64,000 nt of DNA. It comes from Streptomyces panaciradicis. Lineage in GTDB: Bacteria; Actinomycetota; Actinomycetes; Streptomycetales; Streptomycetaceae. The stretch lies in assembly GCF_023516615.1 (NCBI RefSeq), contig NZ_JAMGBF010000093.1, forward strand, positions 1 through 64,000. Reading direction: 5' to 3'. The position numbers and the translations under genes were made by a program. The notes below the pieces were generated by a model. It searched no databases and had not been told where the DNA came from. It saw nothing but the letters and a program-made list of their open reading frames with translations. This document shows positions 53,864 through 61,452 of this stretch, in pieces. Each line of letters opens with the position of its first letter. The first letter of the stretch is position 1.

Positions 53864-54082
53864 TCAGCGTCGGCGATGTCGGTCCGTCAGCGCGTACGCG
53901 GCGAGCAGGCACAGACCGCACCCCGGAACCCAGGCGAGCTGGTACCAGTAGAAGAACGGTGTACCCGCAAGCCGCGGCTCCGCGCCGGCGTACCAGGGAA
54001 CCCACAGCAGGCCCGCGGCGGGTGCGAGAAGCAGTACGGCGATCGCGACGCGCCGTAGCCGGTGATGACCGGTCCGTGCCAT
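53864..54082 (-). CDS. DUF3311 small membrane protein
   Basis: This 72-residue protein has two TM helices at about 9-29 and 43-65 and the DUF3311 motif FYWYQLAWVPGC. DUF3311 genes usually sit beside sodium:solute symporter genes of the MctC/acetate type and are thought to be small subunits of the carrier. Here the symporter gene diverges from it with 168 bp between starts. It lies 43 bp from the cstA start on the same strand, so it could also be read together with cstA. Confidence 0.75.
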   Translation of the reverse strand: MARTGHHRLRRVAIAVLLLAPAAGLLWVPWYAGAEPRLAGTPFFYWYQLAWVPGCGLCLLAAYALTDRHRRR

Positions 54083-54250
54083 GACCTGCGCTCCTCTCCC
54101 CTTCGCTGTCGGTCTGTGCAAGAGTTGCCCACCTCCCACAACCGGTTGACAGCGAATGTCGAGAACATTTCCCGCCGGTTGTCTGTCATCCGTTCCGGGC
54201 CTTCGCGCAACTCTTGCGCGAAGGTTCAGGCACACCAAGGACGGTGACCC

Positions 54251-55792
54251 ATGGCCGACGGCGCCATGACCGCGACGTTCCTCGCCGTGATCGGCGGAGC
54301 GTCGCTGCTCGCCGTGACCGCGCGGCGCCTGCACCGAAGCGACCGCCTGCCGTCCCTGGAGGGCTGGGCGCTGGCCGACCGCGGCCTCGGCCCGGTGTGG
54401 ACCTGGTTCCTCCTGGGCGGCACCGTCTTCACCGCGTACACCTTCACCGCCGTGCCGGGTCTGGCGTACGGCAACGGGGCCGCCGCCTTCTTCGCGGTGC
54501 CGTACACCGTGATCGTCTGTCCGCTCGCCTTCGTGCTGCTCAGCCGTCTGTGGACGGTGGCCCGGCGGCACGGTTACGTCACCGTCGCCGATTTCGTGCG
54601 GGGCCGGTACGGCTCGCCGTCGCTGGCGCTCGTCGTCGCGCTCACCGGCATCCTGGCGACCATGCCGTATCTGGCGCTGCAACTGCTCGGCATACGGGCC
54701 GTGCTGACGGCCGGGGGCGTGTACCCGCGGGGCGCGACCGGGGACCTGGTCATGGTGGCCCTGTTCGCGGGGCTGGCGGTGGCCACCTACCGGCACGGGC
54801 TGCGGGCGCCGGCGGTCATCTCGGCGCTCAAGGCGGTCGCCGTCTTCGTCTCGCTGACCGCGGTCACCTGGCTGGTGCTGGAGCGGCTCGGCGGACCGGG
54901 CCCCGTCTTCGACGGAGCGGCGCGGCGCCTGGGCAGCCCGGCACTGCTCCTGTCCCCCGCCCAGCAGCCGGCCTACGCCACCCTCGCCCTCGGCTCCGCG
55001 CTCGCCCTGCTGATGTACCCGCACGTGCTGACGGCCGGGTTCGCCGCCGACGGACCGCGCACTTTGCGCAAGGTGTCGGTGGCCCTGCCTGCCTGGACCG
55101 GACTGCTCGCCCTCTTCGGGTTTCTGGGCATCGCGGCGCTGGCGACGGGGGTGCGGGCGCCGAAGGGCGGTGCCGAGGCGGCCGTGCCGATGCTGGTGGA
55201 CCGGCTGATGCCGGGGCCGCTGGCGGGGCTGGTGTTCGGCGCGATCACCGTCGGGGCGCTGGTCCCGGCCGCCGTGATGTCGATAGCGGCCGCCACGAGC
55301 TTCGTACGGAACGTGTACGTCGAGTACGTACACCCGACGGCCACACCCAAGCGGCAGGTCCGTATCGCCAAGGCCGTCTCGCTCACCGCGAAGGTGGGGG
55401 CGGTCGCGTTCGTGTTCGGGCTGCGCGACCAGGACGCCGTCAACCTCCAACTGCTCGGCGGGGTGTGGATCCTGCAGATCTTCCCGGCCGTGGCCGTCGG
55501 GCTGTTCACCGGCCGGCTGCACCCGCGGGCGCTGCTCGCCGGATGGGCTGTGGGCATGGCCGCCGGCACCTTCATGGTGGTCCGTGAGGGTTTCTCGTCC
55601 ATCGTGGCCCTCGGTTTCGGACCGCTCCAGGTCTACGCCGGTCTGGCCGCACTCCTGCTGAACCTGACCGTCACGGTGGCCGGCACCGCGGTCCTCGAAC
55701 GTCTCGGCGTCCCGCGCGGCGCCGACCTGACCGACCTGCCGTCCCGCCTGCCCGTCAGGCGGCACCCCGAGACGGGAGCGAACCAACCGTGA
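54251..55792 (+). CDS. sodium:solute symporter (monocarboxylate-type)
   Basis: This 513-residue protein has 13 TM helices and the SSS core: EGWALADRGLGPVWTWFLLGGTVFTAYTFTAVPG marks residues about 37-70, VTVADFVRGRYGS near 115, MYPHVLTAGFAADGPRTLRK near 260, and VGALVPAAVMSIAAATSFVRNVY near 340. The short motif YTFTAVPGL is found in MctC-like carriers of acetate, pyruvate and propionate. It is preceded by a divergent DUF3311 gene and followed, with GTGA overlap, by an ECF sigma factor. Confidence 0.88.
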   Translation: MADGAMTATFLAVIGGASLLAVTARRLHRSDRLPSLEGWALADRGLGPVWTWFLLGGTVFTAYTFTAVPGLAYGNGAAAFFAVPYTVIVCPLAFVLLSRLWTVARRHGYVTVADFVRGRYGSPSLALVVALTGILATMPYLALQLLGIRAVLTAGGVYPRGATGDLVMVALFAGLAVATYRHGLRAPAVISALKAVAVFVSLTAVTWLVLERLGGPGPVFDGAARRLGSPALLLSPAQQPAYATLALGSALALLMYPHVLTAGFAADGPRTLRKVSVALPAWTGLLALFGFLGIAALATGVRAPKGGAEAAVPMLVDRLMPGPLAGLVFGAITVGALVPAAVMSIAAATSFVRNVYVEYVHPTATPKRQVRIAKAVSLTAKVGAVAFVFGLRDQDAVNLQLLGGVWILQIFPAVAVGLFTGRLHPRALLAGWAVGMAAGTFMVVREGFSSIVALGFGPLQVYAGLAALLLNLTVTVAGTAVLERLGVPRGADLTDLPSRLPVRRHPETGANQP

Positions 55793-56355
55793 GACGCAGA
55801 CATGCCGTTCCGGTACCGGAGCCGTACGTGGAGCCCCTGGCGCCCGTCGTGCCGGACCCCGCCGAGCTGGAACGGGAGGCCGGACTCGCCCGGCTCTTCG
55901 AGGTGCACTACTCCTCGATGCTGCGCCTGGCCGTGCTGCTGGGCGCGGACGATCCGGAGAACGTGGTGGCCGAGGCGTACTACCAGATCTACCGCAAGTG
56001 GCGCCGGCTGCGGGACATCGAGGCGGCGGAGGCGTACCTGCGCTCCACGGTCTGCAATCTGACCCGGATGCGGATACGCCATCTCCAGGTGGCACGCCGG
56101 CACCTGGAGAACCCACCCGAGGAGACCGTCGTCTCCGCCGAGAGCGCGGCCCTGCTCCGCGACGACCAGCGTGTCCTGATCGGCGCGCTGCAGCAGTTGC
56201 CGGCCCGGCAGCGCGAGGCGCTCGTGCTGCGGCACTGGCTCGGCCTCAAGGAGAGCGAGATCGCCGCCGCGATGGGCATCTCCTGCGGCTCGGTGAAGAC
56301 CCACACCTCTCGCGGCCTCGCCGCGCTGACCCAGGCGATGGAGGCCCGCCGATGA
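55789..56355 (+). CDS. ECF sigma factor
   Basis: This 188-residue protein has a GTG start overlapping the symporter stop. Region 2 spans about 30-95 (LFEVHYSSMLRLAVLLGADDPENVVAEAYYQIYRKW, marking residues 30-65) and region 4 about 125-180 (LPARQREALVLRHWLGLKESEIAAAMGISCGSVKTHTSRGLAAL, marking residues 132-175). The form is that of SigE-like factors in Streptomyces. It overlaps with a small membrane-protein gene that may be its anti-sigma factor, and its coupling with a carbon-source carrier is unusual. Confidence 0.9.
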   Translation: MRRRHAVPVPEPYVEPLAPVVPDPAELEREAGLARLFEVHYSSMLRLAVLLGADDPENVVAEAYYQIYRKWRRLRDIEAAEAYLRSTVCNLTRMRIRHLQVARRHLENPPEETVVSAESAALLRDDQRVLIGALQQLPARQREALVLRHWLGLKESEIAAAMGISCGSVKTHTSRGLAALTQAMEARR

Positions 56356-56651
56356 CGCATCGAGACACGACTCCGTCGCGTGGCACCGATCCGGACCGTA
56401 CGGAACGGGAGTTGAGCGAGGCACTGGCCGCCCTGGCCGGCGGGGTGCGGGCCGCGCCCGACGCCTATCGCACGGCGCGCGGCGAGTGGCTGCGCCGCGA
56501 GCGCCGGCGCCGGCTCGTGCTCGCCGTGCTGATCGCCGTGGTGTTCACCCTGGCCACGCTGATCGGCCTGTGGGTACTGAACCAGGCGCCCTCGGACCCG
56601 GGGGTGATCTTCTCCGGCCTAGGGGCATCACCCATCTGGCCGCCCTGTTGA
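56352..56651 (+). CDS. small single-TM protein, candidate anti-sigma factor
   Basis: This 99-residue protein starts by ATGA overlap with the sigma factor gene. The N-terminal 53 residues are charged and cytosolic (RTERELSEALAALAGG, then RTARGEWLRRERRRR), followed by one TM helix (about 54-74) and a short external tail ending IWPPC. The arrangement (sigma gene, then a single-TM protein with a cytosolic N-terminus) is typical of sigma/anti-sigma pairs, but the HxxxCxxC zinc motif of ZAS anti-sigma factors is missing, so the role is an inference from context. Confidence 0.65.
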   Translation: MTHRDTTPSRGTDPDRTERELSEALAALAGGVRAAPDAYRTARGEWLRRERRRRLVLAVLIAVVFTLATLIGLWVLNQAPSDPGVIFSGLGASPIWPPC

Positions 56652-57447
56652 TTACCCCTCCCCCGTTCGGCATTCGGAACTGCGAGCAACCACGCATGAT
56701 GACGGCGCCCTCATCGGCGATGAGCAGACCGCCGCCACGCGGGTCGCTGATGCCGGAAGAACGCGGGCGCTGATGCCGGAAGAAGGCGCGTGAGGACGCC
56801 GAGGCGCACCGGTTCGCGGTCGATCGCGAACCGGCCGGCCTCACCGCGGTCGAGAAGTGACCGGACGCGGAACGGGCAGCCGTGGCCACAACGGCCGGCC
56901 CGCAGTCATGGATGGGCTCGGCGGGCCGTCCCCTGAATCGCGCTCATCTTGTTCGCGCCGTCCCACAAGCACAGACGACTTCGTCGGCGACCAGTCAGCC
57001 GCGCTGCATCAGCTGGCGGAGCACCCGCCCTGCCGATACGCGTGCAGGGCGGCCGCAGCTTCCCTGTTCCTGACCGGTTGCGCCACACGCTGCATCACGC
57101 ATACCGGCACCCCAGTCGCTCGGCCGCTCCCGTGGTTGGTCGGGCGAAGCGAAGGCAGGGCTTCAGCCCCCCAGGTCCTTCTCGACGGAGTGGACCGTCT
57201 GCTCACCGGGAAGCCGCCTGCCCTCGCCATCGCCGAGCACAGCATCGACCTTGCGGAGAAGTCGCAGACGTGGAGAAGCACGGCAGTACCTGGCGGTGGC
57301 GCCGGTCCGTCCCACACCGCCCGGCGCTCCTGGCCGGTCCGGACGGACGTTTCGAACGGGATCAAAGTGCTGGAGTGTGCCCCCCACTGCGCCGATAGGC
57401 TGCCGCCGCGCCCACTGACCAAGGGCGCTGAACGGGAGGAAACGATT
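56652..57447. other. no confident gene
   Basis: This is 800 bp between the small TM protein and the I36-type inhibitor gene. Two direct copies of about 14 bases (TGATGCCGGAAGAA) lie at 56749 and 56772. A plus-strand peptide near 56985-57020 reads DDFVGDQSAALHQLAEH, and one near 56800 reads EDAEAHRFAVDREPAGL; both look like relics without start or family. The inhibitor gene's promoter should lie near the right end. Confidence 0.35.
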
Positions 57448-57828
57448 ATGCGCAAGAGCATCAAGGGTGCTGCCGCCGTCGCGATCGCGACCGCCGCCGC
57501 AGCCGTGCTGAGCGTCGGCACAGCGGAGGCGAAGCCCGCCGCCGACTCTTGGGGCACCTGCCCCAGCGGAGCGGTCTGCATCTTCCCTCAGGGCGTGAAC
57601 CCAGGTGACACCCAGACCACTCCCACCAACACCTACTGGAGCTACGGAGCCCACAACCTCAGCGGCCAGTACGGGTGGCACTGGGTCTACAACAACCAGA
57701 CCGGCGGCGCCCACGCCCACCTGTGCAAGGGCTACAACGGCGTCAACTGCGACGGCGACCTGGCACCTGGCGTGGCCTACTGGGTCGACCTGACCCCCGT
57801 GAACTCGATCACCCTCGACCGCCCGTAG
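57448..57828 (+). CDS. secreted peptidase inhibitor family I36-like protein
   Basis: This protein has 126 residues from the ATG at 57448, with GGGAGGAAAC upstream. A signal peptide with an Ala-rich core ends near AEAKPA (residue about 30). The mature part resembles I36/SMI-type proteins of Streptomyces: CPSGAVCIFPQ at the start, NNQTGGAHAHLCKGYNG and CDGDLAPGVAYWVDL. Four Cys are placed for two disulphides. I36 members such as SMI inhibit metalloproteases; others are of unknown role. It is secreted, monocistronic, and followed by a strong terminator. Confidence 0.75.
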   Translation: MRKSIKGAAAVAIATAAAAVLSVGTAEAKPAADSWGTCPSGAVCIFPQGVNPGDTQTTPTNTYWSYGAHNLSGQYGWHWVYNNQTGGAHAHLCKGYNGVNCDGDLAPGVAYWVDLTPVNSITLDRP

Positions 57829-57841
57829 CACCGAAAGCTCC

Positions 57842-57873
57842 GGGGCCGACACCACACTCAGGGTGTCGGCCCC
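57842..57873 (+). terminator. hairpin terminator after the I36-like gene
   Basis: GGGGCCGACACC pairs perfectly with GGTGTCGGCCCC (12 bp) around an 8-base loop, 13 bp after the stop. Confidence 0.85.
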
Positions 57874-58034
57874 GCCGCGCGCCCCGATGCTTCGGCATGG
57901 CATCTCCTTCCGGGATCCGCACCGACGCGGGGGGGGGTGGCGTGCGCGGCCGGTGCGCGGGTCGGCGTGGCTGAACTCGTGCCGGTGTGGTTCCGTGACA
58001 CGGAGCCGTACATCGACCAGCCGGGGGCTTGACC

Positions 58035-59090
58035 ATGAGTCTGACGGGGATGCCGTTCTTCGTGACGCTGATCGCGTTCACCGTGCTGTGCGTGATCGGC
58101 ACCCTGCTGCTGTGGTCACGGCTTCGGGGCCCCCAACCACTGCGCTGGCTGCTGCGGTTGCTGATGATCGGTCTCTGTCAGCTGACCGCCATCTCGGTGG
58201 TCGCCACATGGATCAACAACGACTACGGCCTGTACGCCTCGTGGAACGACCTGCTGGGAAACAACAGCGGTGTGGTCGCCATGCCGGGTCCACCCGCCAA
58301 ACGCGCCAAGTTCACTCACGGCGGGGCAGGGCTGCTGGACACCTACTTCCGCGGTCGGCACTCCAAACTGTCGGGGCAGGTAAAGGTATGGCTTCCGCCG
58401 CAGTACACCCAGACCGGCCACCGCCACACCCGCTTCCCTGTGGTGCTGCTCTTGCACGGAGTGCCGGGCGGCCCCGCGTCCTGGGTGGAACACGGGGGCA
58501 TGCCGCAGGACTTCGAGTCGTTGATGAACGCCGGCACCACGCACCCGTTCATCCTGGTCATGCCGGTGGTCGATCCGGGAGGCATCGACACCGACTGCAC
58601 CGATCAGCCCAACCGCAAGGTCGCCACCTGGATGGCGCGGGACGTGCCGGAACTGATCAGCCACACGTTCCGCACGCTGCCCGGCCCTCGGGGCTGGAGC
58701 CTGATGGGCTTCTCCACCGGAGGATTCTGCGCAGCGCGGCTTCCTCTCGCCTACCCCAAGGTCTTCGGCTCCGGTGCGGCGCTGAACCCCGACCCACTGA
58801 CCGGTGACAAGAGCGTGATCCCGAACCCAGTGGTACGGCTGCGCACCAGCCCCACGTACATGGTGGCCCACAGCAACGCAGGGGTCAGCATCTTTCTGGC
58901 CACCTCGGCGCAGGACCGGCTCAGCCCGCCGTACTACCTCCAACAGTTCGCGAAGGCGGCCGCCGGCACACGCGTCCAGACCCAGGTCGTGGTGCTGCCA
59001 ACCGGAGGCCACAACTACAACACCTGGACCCGCCTGTACCCGGCAGCCTTCGCCTTCCTCAGCCGTCACACCAACGCGCCGAAGCCATGA
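58035..59090 (+). CDS. membrane-anchored alpha/beta-hydrolase (esterase family)
   Basis: This protein has 351 residues from the ATG at 58035 with GGGGG nearby. Two TM helices (about 7-27 and 38-56) are followed by a linker with DYGLYASWNDLLG, then an esterase-D/mycolyltransferase-like domain facing out. Strand motifs are VKVWLPPQY and FPVVLLLHGVPGG; the nucleophile is Ser227 in GFSTGG; the acid may lie in SAQDRLS; the catalytic His is at 326 (GGHNYNTW). Proteins of this class in Streptomyces hydrolyse or transfer acyl groups on wall or secreted substrates. It is paralogous to the convergent gene at 59386. Confidence 0.85.
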   Translation: MSLTGMPFFVTLIAFTVLCVIGTLLLWSRLRGPQPLRWLLRLLMIGLCQLTAISVVATWINNDYGLYASWNDLLGNNSGVVAMPGPPAKRAKFTHGGAGLLDTYFRGRHSKLSGQVKVWLPPQYTQTGHRHTRFPVVLLLHGVPGGPASWVEHGGMPQDFESLMNAGTTHPFILVMPVVDPGGIDTDCTDQPNRKVATWMARDVPELISHTFRTLPGPRGWSLMGFSTGGFCAARLPLAYPKVFGSGAALNPDPLTGDKSVIPNPVVRLRTSPTYMVAHSNAGVSIFLATSAQDRLSPPYYLQQFAKAAAGTRVQTQVVVLPTGGHNYNTWTRLYPAAFAFLSRHTNAPKP

Positions 59091-59385
59091 CGAGCCGCGT
59101 CCACCGGCATCCGCGAACCCACCCACGACCTGCGGGCGCTTCTGGACGCCCGCAACGCCGCACACGCCTGGGCCGACCTCAGCAAGCGGCGTCGGGGTCC
59201 TTGGCAACGTGCAGCGGCAGCGCGAAAGCGTTGCCGACTTCCAACCGCACCACGAAGAGCGGGCCGACGCCAGTGTGCGTGGAGGCCGCGATGACGATGC
59301 AGCCTCCGCCGGCGAGGTTCAGAGAGGGGTCTGCCCCAGTCGCGCCGTGGAAATTTCCCGTTCGCGACAGCGCCTCCCGCTCACC
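59091..59385. other. gap between convergent esterase genes
   Basis: This 295-bp stretch has no strong terminator. A minus-strand peptide reads GGGCIVIAASTHTGVG and PLFVVRLEVGNAFALPL with a stop near 59175; it looks coding and could be a C-terminal remnant of an unnamed gene, but its start and family are unknown. Confidence 0.35.
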
Positions 59386-60648
59386 TCACCTGTGCCGGGG
59401 GGCGGCTCGTGAGGGCTCGGCGCCCGAGGCGCGCACCGTGGTGCGGGCGGGTGTGTGGTGGTGGCGGGGTACGACGTCCTGGGGGAAGGTCAGCTGCTGG
59501 TTCATCCACTTCAGGGTGGCCGGCATCTCCCGCGTCCACGTCGGGAAGTTGTGGCTGCCCTGGTCGGGGAGGATCGACACCACGCGCATGGGTGCTTTGA
59601 CGGCCTTGATGAAGGCCAGCGTCTGCGCGTAGCCCTTCTCGCCGTGTTTGCTGTCGGCGACCAGGACGGAGACCTGGGGTACCGGCAGGTGCTTGAGCCG
59701 CCACATCAGGTCGTGTCCGTTGATCCGGTTGACGCGGCCCAGCCCGCTGCCGAAGAGGTTTCCGGTCGTGGGGTCGTCCTTGACCTTGTAGTCGGGCGAC
59801 AGGGCACCGGCCGTCGTGTACACGTGCGGGTCGCGCATCGTCAGCTGCAGGGCGCAGCTCGCGCCGGAGGAGTAGCCCATGACCCCCCAGGAGTTGGCGT
59901 CATGGCCCACGCGGTAGGTGGACTTCAGGGCGTCGGGGAGATCCCTGGCCAGGAACGTCTCGGTCTGGGGCCCGCCGGGCACGTTCACGCACTCGGTGTC
60001 GCGGGGCGGGGCGATCGTCGGCCGGATCATCACCATGATGGTCGGCTGCATCTGGCCACTCTTCTGCAGCTGTCCGGCGGTCTGCGACACCCGCAAGTAC
60101 TGGGCGAGGTTGAAGATGCTGCCGGGGTAGCCGCTGAGGGCGACGATCACCGGGAAGCGTTGCCTGTGGTAGGCCTTCTGGAAGTACTGCGGCGGCAGAT
60201 AGACGAACGCCGGGTCGACCACGCCGGTGCGGCGCCCGATGACCTTCACGGACTCGACCCGCCCGTTCACCGCGGCGGGCCCGGTGGGCAGTCCGCTGAC
60301 CCGGCTCAGCTGCTCCGCGCCGGCGGGCTGTACCAGGGGACCCTTCACGGAGACGCCGGTGACCGTCCCGTCGCCGTTGTGGCCGGCCGCCTGCGTGACG
60401 CCGACGGGAGCGGTGCCGACGTTGCCGAAGAGCTCGCCCCACGACCCGAAGAACTGGTACGAGGAGTTCAGCCAGCAGGCGAACGTCGCGATGATCGTCA
60501 CCTGGGTCACGCCGACGGCCGCCAGCCGTCCGAGCACCTGCCACAGGCCCTGCCTGGCCAGCCGTGGCCAGAGCCAGACCAACAGCGCCACTGAGACGGC
60601 GGCCAGTAGCGCCATCACGTACACGGTTGTCTCGCTGGTCAAGCCCAT
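59386..60648 (-). CDS. membrane-anchored alpha/beta-hydrolase (esterase family)
   Basis: This protein has 420 residues from the ATG at 60648; an in-frame ATG 38 codons upstream lacks a good signal context. Two TM helices (about 8-27 and 39-58) precede SSYQFFGSWGELFG, which parallels the linker of the gene at 58035. The hydrolase domain has AFVYLPPQYFQKAY, FPVIVALSGYPGS, and the nucleophile Ser260 in GYSSGA; the His lies in QGSHNFPTW. A basic, Pro/Arg-rich tail of about 40 residues ends the chain. Probably a second wall- or secretome-directed esterase; substrate unknown. Confidence 0.83.
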   Translation of the reverse strand: MGLTSETTVYVMALLAAVSVALLVWLWPRLARQGLWQVLGRLAAVGVTQVTIIATFACWLNSSYQFFGSWGELFGNVGTAPVGVTQAAGHNGDGTVTGVSVKGPLVQPAGAEQLSRVSGLPTGPAAVNGRVESVKVIGRRTGVVDPAFVYLPPQYFQKAYHRQRFPVIVALSGYPGSIFNLAQYLRVSQTAGQLQKSGQMQPTIMVMIRPTIAPPRDTECVNVPGGPQTETFLARDLPDALKSTYRVGHDANSWGVMGYSSGASCALQLTMRDPHVYTTAGALSPDYKVKDDPTTGNLFGSGLGRVNRINGHDLMWRLKHLPVPQVSVLVADSKHGEKGYAQTLAFIKAVKAPMRVVSILPDQGSHNFPTWTREMPATLKWMNQQLTFPQDVVPRHHHTPARTTVRASGAEPSRAAPRHR

Positions 60649-60822
60649 ACCACTCAGTCCCGGTTCCCTTGCCTGTGGTCTTTCCGTCACCAGGAAGATG
60701 TTCGGCGACCCTTGTGCGTTCACCAAGAAAAGCTCATGGAACAAACGATCGGGCCCTTCCACGTCTCCGTGTGAAGGACCCGTCGCGCTCCGAAGCAGTC
60801 GTCGGTGGTCAGCCGTCAGCCG

Positions 60823-61425
60823 TCAGCCGTCAGTCGCGGTGAGAGTCCTGCGGTAGGCGACGCAATCCTCATATGCCGGGAGCCGGCCCTGTGCCTCCGC
60901 GTCGGCGAGCGACGGCGCCTGCTCGTCCTTCGGGGACAGCAGCGGCCGGATGCCGGCCGGCCACTCGATGCCGAGGTCCGGATCCAGCGGATGGATGCCG
61001 TGCTCGCGCTCGGGGGCGTAGCCCTCGGAGCACAGGTAGACGACCGTCGCGTCGTCCGTGAGGGCGAAGAAGGCGTGACCGAGGCCCTCGGACAGGTAGA
61101 CGGCGTGGTGGGTCTGGTCGTCGAGCCGTACGGCTTCCCACTGCTTGTACGTCGGGGAGCCGACGCGGATGTCGACGACGACGTCGATGACCGCGCCGCG
61201 CACGCAGGTGAGGTACTTGGCCTGGCTGGGCGGGACGTCGGCGAAGTGGATGCCGCGCAGGGTGCCCCGCCGGGAGACGGAGCAGTTGGCCTGCGCCAGG
61301 TTGAGGTCCTGGCCGGTCGCCTCACGGAAATCGGCGCCCCGGAACCATTCGTGGAAGCTGCCGCGGTCGTCGGGGAAGACCTTGGGCTCCAGTATCCAAG
61401 CGCCTTCGATATCCAGTGGTCGCAC
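60823..61425 (-). CDS. rmlC: dTDP-4-dehydrorhamnose 3,5-epimerase
   Basis: This 200-residue cupin enzyme starts at a GTG (61425). Motifs: VFPDDRGSFHEWFR near 16-29, LRGIHF with the catalytic His near residue 60, VRGAVIDVVVDIRVGSPTYKQW near 80-101, and YLSEGLGHAFFALTDDA near 119-135. It converts dTDP-4-keto-6-deoxyglucose to the L-sugar on the way to dTDP-L-rhamnose or related sugars. rmlA begins at the right edge of the window, and a glycosyltransferase gene lies between, so this is a cell-surface sugar locus. Confidence 0.92.
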   Translation of the reverse strand: MRPLDIEGAWILEPKVFPDDRGSFHEWFRGADFREATGQDLNLAQANCSVSRRGTLRGIHFADVPPSQAKYLTCVRGAVIDVVVDIRVGSPTYKQWEAVRLDDQTHHAVYLSEGLGHAFFALTDDATVVYLCSEGYAPEREHGIHPLDPDLGIEWPAGIRPLLSPKDEQAPSLADAEAQGRLPAYEDCVAYRRTLTATDG

Positions 61426-61452
61426 GTGGTGATCCTCGTTCGCGTGATTCGG

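Noticed and set aside
53864..56116. A 750-codon minus-strand open frame
   Set aside because: It is antisense to the symporter and sigma genes. Only the last 72 codons (DUF3311, from the ATG at 54082) look real.
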